Virus record (IMG/VR): IMGVR_UViG_3300003691_000004
Coordinates: 1 to 64,000 of that record
DNA: 64,000 nucleotides
Source: a virus
Direction: 5' to 3' (one strand)
A program made the translations under genes and the position numbers. The notes beneath the pieces are model-generated. The model was not told the origin of the DNA. It did not search any database and worked only from the letters and a program-made list of their open reading frames with translations. How positions within the stretch are numbered: position 1 is the first letter of the stretch; the number at the start of each line of letters is the position of its first letter. Of the stretch, positions 59,203 to 64,000 are shown in pieces.

Positions 59203-59957
59203 TATTTCCTCGCGTCTAAGTACTCAGCGCAGATCATCGCGATCGCCGTAGCGACCGTTGATCCACCAGCGTTATTAACCTGCATCCACTCCGTCGCAGC
59301 TGCCTGGACGGTTTCGTAGTGGTCTTCTTGAATGGCGACCTTGTAGAATTGTATTGGTGCGTCAGGAATCCTCGGCGGCTCAGCGGCGCGGCGTCGCTCA
59401 GTCTCACCACGCTCAATCTCGTCGTCGTCCACACCACCCATGGCGTCAAAGCTACTGGCGTCCGGTTCAACCTCTATCGCCACAGGATTCTCTCTCGCTG
59501 GGGTAGGTGAAGCCAAGTTGTCGCTCAGGTCAAAAGCCTCCTGAATGAAACTTGCGCTCTCGTACTCATCAAAACCGGTGACGTCAAGGTTAAACGAGTC
59601 GTCGTTCAAGGCGCACATGAGATCGCTCAGGACGTCGTCGTCCCATTCGGCTAGTTCACCACACCGATTGTCTGCGATGCCGCGAGCGGTGGCTGAGGTG
59701 TCGTCCTCGTCCACGATAACAGCAGCGATTTGATCCCAACCAAGCAGCTTCGCGGCTTCGCAGGTTCCGTTCCCAGCTCGGATAACCATTCCGTCACGCT
59801 GAACAACGATCGGTCGGTGCTGGCCGAACTCTTCGAGCGAGAGTTTTATCGCAGCGATGTTTTTGGTGCTGTGTTTGCGGGCGTTGGTCGGGTCGTAAGT
59901 TAATTCTGAGATGTTAATCAACAGAGGCTTAAGGCCCTCTACTACGTTAGACGTCAT
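59202..59957 (-). CDS. ParB-like nuclease-domain protein
   Basis: 251 aa. N-terminal ParB/Srx fold: LLINISELTYDPTNARKHST, KNIAAIKLSLEEFGQHRPIV, VQRDGMVIRAGNGTCEAAKL. The usual 'N..R.H' and 'R.G.GxxR/C..A' elements are present; the site 'AGNGTCEAA' replaces the 'GExRxxA' of true ParB. Mid and C-terminal parts are acidic and Pro-rich. Such phage proteins occur with terminases and DNA-modification genes; here it precedes the small terminase candidate. Confidence 0.75.
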   Translation of the reverse strand: MTSNVVEGLKPLLINISELTYDPTNARKHSTKNIAAIKLSLEEFGQHRPIVVQRDGMVIRAGNGTCEAAKLLGWDQIAAVIVDEDDTSATARGIADNRCGELAEWDDDVLSDLMCALNDDSFNLDVTGFDEYESASFIQEAFDLSDNLASPTPARENPVAIEVEPDASSFDAMGGVDDDEIERGETERRRAAEPPRIPDAPIQFYKVAIQEDHYETVQAAATEWMQVNNAGGSTVATAIAMICAEYLDARK

Positions 59958-60462
59958 TAGTCTTTGGACCTTCCGTTATCAATGAAACAGCCCGCTCGTC
60001 TCCACGGACAAATAGGGCGTTAGGGCAAAATAGCCCAGCGTCAAGCTCTCGGAGATACACGACCTCGCAGCCATCACCAGCGACGTAAATAGCATGGTCA
60101 ACAAGCTCTAGATTTAACCTATTCGCCACGAAGGCCGCCACCATGGTCATGTCTTTGTCCTCTTTGCTGAACTCCGCGACTCCGCTTGGGTGGTTGTGGA
60201 AGAGCGCGAACTTAGTCCACTCGTCAAACTCCAGCAGTCGCCTAAGATCAACGCTGACACACTTGGGTCCTTTCCTAACAGAGATGTCTATCACCTTCCC
60301 GCCACCCACCGCTAGACATTTCTCTATCTGTGCTTCGTTTGCCGCTTCAAGGGTTCTAAATACAGTGGGCAACAGGGGTCCGACACCGCTAAAGAAGTTA
60401 CTTCCCTTCCCTCGGTTGCCAAACGCAGCAATAGCCGGATATCTTTCCTCGTTCTCGCACAT
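59947..60462 (-). CDS. RadC-type JAMM/JAB protein
   Basis: 171 aa. ATG 60462 has an excellent ribosome binding site (AGGAGGGATTTC). JAMM signature: FALFHNHPSGVAEFSKEDKD, i.e. HxHPSG…S…D, with the metal-binding Glu likely upstream (LLEFDEW). RadC-family proteins are linked to DNA repair or antirestriction in mobile elements. Overlaps the VRR-NUC gene by 139 nt in another frame and the ParB-like gene by 11 nt. Confidence 0.8.
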   Translation of the reverse strand: MCENEERYPAIAAFGNRGKGSNFFSGVGPLLPTVFRTLEAANEAQIEKCLAVGGGKVIDISVRKGPKCVSVDLRRLLEFDEWTKFALFHNHPSGVAEFSKEDKDMTMVAAFVANRLNLELVDHAIYVAGDGCEVVYLRELDAGLFCPNALFVRGDERAVSLITEGPKTNDV

Positions 60463-60686
60463 ACTGAAATCCCTCCTGATTGAGTTATCTGTTGAGACCT
60501 AAATCGCTGCAACTTCGACAGCGTACCGATCTTTGTCTTAAGCTCTATGCCTACGAAAAAACCCCCAGGTAGACAGCACAAAATGTCAGGTGTGCCGGAC
60601 TCTACAGGGGGGCAGGTTTTAACCGCGTAACAGCCGTTAGAACGCAAGTGGTTGAGCGTCCAACTCGCGAATCCGCTTTCCTTCAT
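60324..60686 (-). CDS. VRR-NUC domain nuclease
   Basis: 120 aa. N-terminal KESGFASWTLNHLRSNGCYA, then SGTPDILCCLPGGFFVGIEL KTKIGTLSKLQRFRSQQITQ SGGISVCARTRKDIRLLL: the G-(T/V)-PD…(I/V)ELK(T)…L…Q…GG pattern of VRR-NUC nucleases (PD-(D/E)xK), which process branched DNA. The catalytic-like D, E and K are present (PD, E-L-K). The 3' end (~46 codons) overlaps the RadC-like gene start, so both frames are used. Confidence 0.8.
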   Translation of the reverse strand: MKESGFASWTLNHLRSNGCYAVKTCPPVESGTPDILCCLPGGFFVGIELKTKIGTLSKLQRFRSQQITQSGGISVCARTRKDIRLLLRLATEGREVTSLAVSDPCCPLYLEPLKRQTKHR

Positions 60687-61044
60687 TCGTCGACAACCTA
60701 TACAGCGCAGGGTCGCAGCGTCGTTGCACTTCTATTTCGCCGCGTAGTTCTGTCTCTAGGTTAGAGACCTTTATTTCTTCGCGGCCATGCGGGCGAGTTT
60801 GAGCGGTTACTTTCTTACCCTCTGATCGTAGACCTTGCGCCAAGACACGAGCAGTCTCAATAGCTTGCACTCTATCGGGGGCTCTGTAAACAGAATAGTC
60901 TCCGTCGATATCGATCTCACTTGTCCCGTCTTCAGCTTCGCAGGCAGGCCAGATCTCAATGCGCCAATCGTAAGACGTGTTCTCTTCTGAAGATTCGTTG
61001 CGGTCGACGTTCGGGAATACTTGGATGAAGATATCGTTTAACAT
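60637..61044 (-). CDS. hypothetical acidic protein, 135 aa
   Basis: Start chosen at ATG 61044; TTG 61053 is possible. MLNDIFIQVFPNVDRNESSE then a beta region with YDWRIEIWPACEAEDGTSEI and a helical C-half (QAIETARVLAQGLRSEGKKV). It overlaps the VRR-NUC gene by 50 nt. First gene of the leftward operon at the right border. Unknown. Confidence 0.55.
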   Translation of the reverse strand: MLNDIFIQVFPNVDRNESSEENTSYDWRIEIWPACEAEDGTSEIDIDGDYSVYRAPDRVQAIETARVLAQGLRSEGKKVTAQTRPHGREEIKVSNLETELRGEIEVQRRCDPALYRLSTNEGKRIRELDAQPLAF

Positions 61045-61053
61045 TGTGTCCAA

Positions 61054-61241
61054 CTTTCATTTGCTAAAATTAATGGTCATTTTGAAAAGGGCATCGCAGA
61101 TCATATCCCCTCACAGGGTGACTTTTGATCTCAAAACCAAAAAATGGTTTTCAAAAATGCTCTAGAGCCAGGGATGATGTAAAAAAAAAGGGGGTATGGC
61201 GCACCTCCGGGCGCTTCGCGCGGCTGTCCAGGATTTGGACA
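61054..61241. promoter_or_regulatory. AT-rich promoter region for the leftward operon
   Basis: No gene. AAAACCA (61133-61139)/TGGTTTT (61145-61151) forms a small hairpin; a run AAAAAAAAAGGGGGTATGG (about 61182-61200) precedes GCGCTTCGCGC (61210-61220). The GGGGGTATGG (reverse CCATACCCCC) has a counterpart CCCCCCATACCC at the left border. Must hold the promoter for the operon reading left. Confidence 0.45.
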
Positions 61242-61297
61242 TACGTAGTTTTACGTACGTAGTTTTACGTACGTAGAAATACCTACGTAGTTCTACG
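61242..61297 (+). repeat. right border array of 14-bp units (TACGTAG type)
   Basis: Four consecutive units: TACGTAGTTTTACG, TACGTAGTTTTACG, TACGTAGAAATACC, TACGTAGTTCTACG, then TAGTACG. The counterpart array at 3715-3770 has the same unit length and core. Palindromic TACGTA cores suggest dimeric protein binding on one DNA face (14 bp is not an integral helix turn, so faces rotate). Confidence 0.85.
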
Positions 61298-61310
61298 TAG
61301 TACGAAAAGT

Positions 61311-61334
61311 GTACGCCTCAAAATGAGGCGGCCA
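61311..61334 (-). repeat. right copy of 24-bp border inverted repeat
   Basis: GTACGCCTCAAAATGAGGCG then GCCA; reverse complement of 3679-3702 with two mismatches. It contains its own dyad GCCTCAAAATGAGGC. Confidence 0.85.
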
Positions 61335-61404
61335 GATTTTGACCGCGTCAAAACGAGGCGGGCGTTTTTTGACCGCGTCAAAATAAGGCGGGCGTTTTTT
61401 GACC
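61325..61404 (+). repeat. 30-bp direct repeats outside right border
   Basis: Units at 61325, 61355 and (partial) 61385: GAGGCGG(C/G)C then (A)GATTTT or GTTTTTT, then GACCGCGTCAAAAY. The first unit overlaps the border inverted repeat. Relatives of GACCGCGT and TGGCCGC are scattered at 3.57-3.69 kb in reverse order. Confidence 0.8.
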
Positions 61405-61647
61405 GTCCACTTTCTGGCCATGCAAAAATTGCATGGTTAAAAAATAGCCGATTCTCATAATTGGGATTTTTTTACGTCGGCAAATTGTCAATGAACAAGT
61501 TTTTTTTGAGATTGTCAAAATCAATTGACATCTCAACCGCCGCCGCCGCTTAATCGACTACTCAATTAAGTCACAACCGCGCGCCGCCGCTATACTTGCG
61601 ACATCTGGAGAGTACCATAATCGGTATACGCACGCAAGCGCTTAAGC
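61405..61647. other. repeat-rich intergenic region of right flank
   Basis: No gene. TTGAGATTGTCAAAATCAAT then TGACATCTCAACCGCC forms an imperfect dyad around 61508-61537. The 29-bp intergenic repeat is at 61542-61570. A palindromic GCGCGCCGCCGC tract follows. Confidence 0.5.
61542..61570 (-). repeat. 29-bp intergenic repeat, copy 1
   Basis: Reverse strand reads CTTAATTGAGTAGTCGATT then AAGCGGCGGC. Matches 63634-63662 (forward strand) with one difference (A/G). Two ATTRAG half-sites 12 bp apart suggest an operator or promoter element. Confidence 0.8.
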
Positions 61648-61679
61648 AAAAAAAAACGCCCGCCCTTGCAAGGCGGGCG
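61648..61679 (-). terminator. terminator for the 66-aa gene
   Basis: CGCCCGCC (61657-61664)/GGCGGGCG (61672-61679) with A9 on the plus strand, i.e. U-tract in leftward transcripts. Self-complementary CTTGCAAG loop. Confidence 0.8.
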
Positions 61680-61699
61680 CGTCGCGGGCGGCAAGCCGC

Positions 61700-61900
61700 C
61701 TATTCGCCCGCCTTGCCGCCATCATCGGTATCAACAGCGGCGGCGGGCGTGACCGCCTTGCCGCGCCGCTTGCCGCCTTGCAGCACATCGGCGGCAAGCC
61801 GGATGACGATGTCGCATCCGTCGGCGCGAACCTCGACCGCGCCGTCGCGTTTCATAGTCCGCATCATCTCGGCGTTTAGTTCAATTTCTGCACGTCGCAT
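61700..61900 (-). CDS. hypothetical small protein, 66 aa, right flank
   Basis: ATG 61900 with AGGATGA before it. MRRAEIELNAEMMRTMKRDG then AVEVRADGCDIVIRLAADVL: a basic helix and a short beta pair, then an Ala/Lys/Asp tail. Complete with its own terminator. Not recognised; composition is that of the flank. Confidence 0.55.
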   Translation of the reverse strand: MRRAEIELNAEMMRTMKRDGAVEVRADGCDIVIRLAADVLQGGKRRGKAVTPAAAVDTDDGGKAGE

Positions 61901-62203
61901 CTAATTCATCCTATCGCAAGAGAAGCCGCCCGCGTCGCGCCCCTGAATAGGGCAAAAACGCCGCATCGCGGCGTCGCTATGGTATCCATCGAATATCGGG
62001 CGGCAAGGCGGCGGCGCGGTTGAGGCGGCTTCTTTTTTGTTTGTTAAAACACAAACAAACAAACACGCCCGATGCTGTTGACGCGTGCAGTTCATTTTTT
62101 GGCGGCGTCGCGGCGGCGCGGCTTGTTTGTCAATATGTAAACAAACATCGCGATGAAAGTATCGACCATCGACTCGGGCCTAGGCCGATCGGCCTAAGAT
62201 GAC
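61901..62203. other. intergenic region with palindromes and TTTG repeats
   Basis: No gene. TTTGTTTG/CAAACAAAC inverted pairs at about 62037-62065 and 62122-62146; perfect 16-bp palindrome TAGGCCGATCGGCCTA at 62181-62196. A CAAACAAAC run also occurs at 2857 in the left flank. Confidence 0.55.
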
Positions 62204-62239
62204 AAAAAGCCGCGCCGCTCAATTAAGGGCGGCGCGGCT
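62204..62239 (-). terminator. strong terminator after VWA gene
   Basis: AGCCGCGCCGC (62208-62218)/GCGGCGCGGCT (62229-62239), 11-bp perfect stem, loop TCAATTAAGG containing the flank box, A5 on the plus strand (U-tract leftward). Confidence 0.9.
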
Positions 62240-62260
62240 CTGATTTTGTTTGTTTGTCGA

Positions 62261-63622
62261 TTAAGTTTTCGGCCGCCCTCGCAATGCCGCGAACAACGCC
62301 GACATCTCAATATCGCCGATGGCCTCGGCGTTGTCTATTTGCAAGCCGCCGCTGTTTTCGGCGATGGATCGCAAGCCGGGAGCATCGGCATCTGGTGATA
62401 TGGCGAATATGAAAAGCCGGGTCCCTATCTTTTCAAACGCCGCCGATGCGCGCTCAACCGCGACATCATCTATCTCATGATCCCAACCATCGGCCGCATC
62501 GCCGTTATATCTCAATCGATCGTCACCATCGGTTATGAGGACGATATCAGCATCGTCGGCGATGCCGTTAACGGCCGCCGATAGTGCTGGTTTGAATTTA
62601 GTTCCGCCGCGCGCGCGCGTTGACAATATATCGTCGATCGCGCCAACGCTAGCGATGCCGCCTTTGATGTCGACGATGTGATGTTCCATTACGGTGTTAT
62701 TGTAGGGGATTAATTTAAAGTCGCGCCCGCCGTCGCGGCATATTCGCAACAATGCAAGCGCAAATGCCGATGCGAAGTCATCGCGCGTCGCGCCATCCAT
62801 CGCGGGTTCTAACATCGACGATGACTTGTCAATTAAGACCACCATCGGGCCTGCGCCTTGATGCTTGTTCTCTGCTATCTTAAATTGCATCAAGGATCGA
62901 TCTAAGAATTTACGATCGAACATCGAATCGGGCATCGCGAATTGAGATGCCAGGACGCGCGACGGCGTCGCGCCTAGTTCAACGCCGACAATCTGCGACG
63001 CGGTAAGCGTTGCGCATCGTTTCTTACCCATCGCATCGACAATCTTAAAGCGTCCGATTAGATCGGCGATGGTTTTGAATTGCCCATCGCGCATCATGTT
63101 CGCAAGCTGCAACCGCGCCGCGATAGATGCGCCATCGGTCGTATCGTCATCGCTATCGCCCGCGAAGCCGCCGCCCATCGTTTGTTCGATGAAGTCGTTT
63201 AACGTGTCTGATGCATCCGTCGCGGCGTCGGCGGCGCGCGCGGTCGATTGTCGCGCGGTCGACTCTTTCATCTCATCGTCGGCGGCGTCGACCGCCATCA
63301 TCGCATCTGTTAGCGCATCCGTCGCCAACACGGATTCTACAGCATCACCCATAGTAGATTCTCGCATTGCCTCAAAGGCGGGCGTTGCCATAACAGATGC
63401 AAGCGCATCGCTATGCTCAAGGGTCGCATCGATGTTTTCGTCGATGTCGTTTTTGTACAGCGCAAAAAACGCATCGCGCGTCGCGTCGACGCCCGCCTTG
63501 TTTGTCGCTACTGTTAGCGCGGTTGACATCGTCTTGAATCCATCATAAAGGTCGCGCGCGGTATCTGTGATGTTAAGCGCACTAGCGCCGCCGTATGAAT
63601 CAGAGCCAAAGTGACCCATCAT
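62261..63622 (-). CDS. VWA-domain protein (ViaA/CoxE-type)
   Basis: 453 aa. Helical, Ala/Asp-rich N-terminal 240 residues with FKTIADLIGRFKIVDAMGKK (the LxxLxGR lead-in to ViaA-like VWA proteins), then the VWA domain: MIDAS DxSxS in MVVLIDKSSSMLEPAM (about 265-269), second threonine GGTKFKPALSA, and aspartate DIVLITDGDD. Such proteins work with MoxR-family AAA+ ATPases as a chaperone pair for metal-cofactor or complex insertion. No MoxR gene is in the window; it may lie just right of it. RBS GGAAACA before ATG is fair. Same composition as the left-flank genes. Confidence 0.8.
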   Translation of the reverse strand: MMGHFGSDSYGGASALNITDTARDLYDGFKTMSTALTVATNKAGVDATRDAFFALYKNDIDENIDATLEHSDALASVMATPAFEAMRESTMGDAVESVLATDALTDAMMAVDAADDEMKESTARQSTARAADAATDASDTLNDFIEQTMGGGFAGDSDDDTTDGASIAARLQLANMMRDGQFKTIADLIGRFKIVDAMGKKRCATLTASQIVGVELGATPSRVLASQFAMPDSMFDRKFLDRSLMQFKIAENKHQGAGPMVVLIDKSSSMLEPAMDGATRDDFASAFALALLRICRDGGRDFKLIPYNNTVMEHHIVDIKGGIASVGAIDDILSTRARGGTKFKPALSAAVNGIADDADIVLITDGDDRLRYNGDAADGWDHEIDDVAVERASAAFEKIGTRLFIFAISPDADAPGLRSIAENSGGLQIDNAEAIGDIEMSALFAALRGRPKT

Positions 63623-63633
63623 TGTTTCCTATT

Positions 63634-63662
63634 CTTAATTGAGTAGTCGATTGAGCGGCGGC
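63634..63662 (+). repeat. 29-bp intergenic repeat, copy 2
   Basis: CTTAATTGAGTAGTCGATT then GAGCGGCGGC. Lies 12 bp upstream of the VWA gene's start and downstream of the 63691 gene. One difference from the 61542 copy. Confidence 0.8.
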
Positions 63663-63690
63663 AAGGGAGCCGCCGCCCGCGATGTTTGCT

Positions 63691-64000
63691 TTAGCTTGCT
63701 ATGCTGATGCCGCCCGTCAACGACGCGGCTAAGCGCCGCTTGAGCGGCTTAATCGAGGCGACCAAGTCGCCAACATCGCCCGCGATGCCGCCGCTGATAT
63801 TAAACTCGGGACCCTTGACCATCATCTCGATGTCGCGCGCCCGCGCCAACAATTCGCCCGCCTTCCCAGAGTCGCCCCCATCGGCCGCCTTGAACAATCC
63901 AAAATCCTCAATCAAAGCATCACACATCGAGCGCAAGCGCTCAATTTGAGGGATACAGAAGGCGTTGACGATGCGCTTGATCCCTCGCAATTGTTGCGGC
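63691..64000 (-). CDS. hypothetical protein, N-terminus beyond window
   Basis: The frame is open to the right edge, so the true start is outside; TTG 63990 is only a fallback. Visible part: IVNAFCIPQIERLRSMCDAL … LLARARDIEMMVKGPEFNIS, helical then basic PLKRRLAASLTGGISIAS. Precedes the VWA gene in the same direction with a 68-bp gap that carries the 29-bp repeat. Unknown. Confidence 0.5.
   Translation of the reverse strand, partial: PQQLRGIKRIVNAFCIPQIERLRSMCDALIEDFGLFKAADGGDSGKAGELLARARDIEMMVKGPEFNISGGIAGDVGDLVASIKPLKRRLAASLTGGISIAS

Overview
The window is dominated by one tailed dsDNA phage (siphovirus-type) genome of about 57.6 kb (roughly 3.68-61.33 kb). It is bounded on both sides by short sequence of very different composition. 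The host is probably a Gram-negative bacterium: the phage encodes lipobox proteins, an outer-membrane beta-barrel lipoprotein and spanin-like lysis proteins. I cannot name the host. I see no integrase, no DNA polymerase, no recognisable endolysin, no tRNA and no CRISPR array.

Flanks. Positions 1-2801 and 61.7-64.0 kb hold leftward genes with extreme, restricted word use (GCGGC, CATCG, GATGC). They include a VWA-domain protein of the ViaA/CoxE type, a DUF6744-like protein and several unknown partners. Both flanks share repeat vocabulary (TCAATTAAG/TCGATTGAG boxes, TTTGTTTG runs, a 29-bp intergenic repeat), so they look like one replicon or island. Either the phage core is inserted in that replicon or, on a circular molecule, the island is inserted in the phage. 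Each border carries the same structure in inverted orientation: a 24-bp repeat (22 of 24 matching) and, on the phage side, an array of four 14-bp TACGTAG-type units.

Phage core, left to right. A short leftward cluster with an excisionase-like HTH gene (3.9-4.6 kb) diverges from the large terminase (4.7-6.1 kb). A two-gene module (6.9-7.9 kb) sits in long AT-rich non-coding DNA with repeated boxes, where portal would normally follow terminase. Then come portal (8.6 kb), the outer-membrane barrel lipoprotein, and about 9 kb of small tightly overlapping genes (10.8-19.3 kb; zinc ribbons, membrane peptides, a Lar/DUF551 fusion, HTH regulators). Scaffold and P22-like coat follow (19.5-21.2 kb). 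A surface-modification cassette (21.3-26.5 kb) holds two DUF115-like proteins, a methyltransferase, a MazG-like enzyme and a glycosyltransferase. Next are virion and adhesin-like genes (26.6-33.9 kb), a minor head protein, tail completion, major tail protein, a frameshifted tail chaperone pair, tape measure and tail tip (33.9-49.0 kb), then a lysis-like cluster (49.0-50.2 kb).

Replication (50.5-58.0 kb): SNF2-type helicase, a candidate ssDNA-binding protein, a CHC2/TOPRIM primase and an MCM-like AAA+ ATPase. The primase carries a C-terminal region that looks like the N-terminal half of an MCM helicase, so the helicase appears split between two genes with its N-domain fused to the primase. A leftward operon (58.1-61.0 kb) carries a VRR-NUC nuclease, a RadC-type JAMM protein, a ParB-like protein and a candidate small terminase.

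Most genes overlap by ATGA, TAATG or GTGA, indicating long translationally coupled operons broken by clear intrinsic terminators (6.1, 6.9, 23.4, 27.3, 50.35, 50.47, 58.05 kb). Several terminators are preceded by structured, apparently non-coding RNA.
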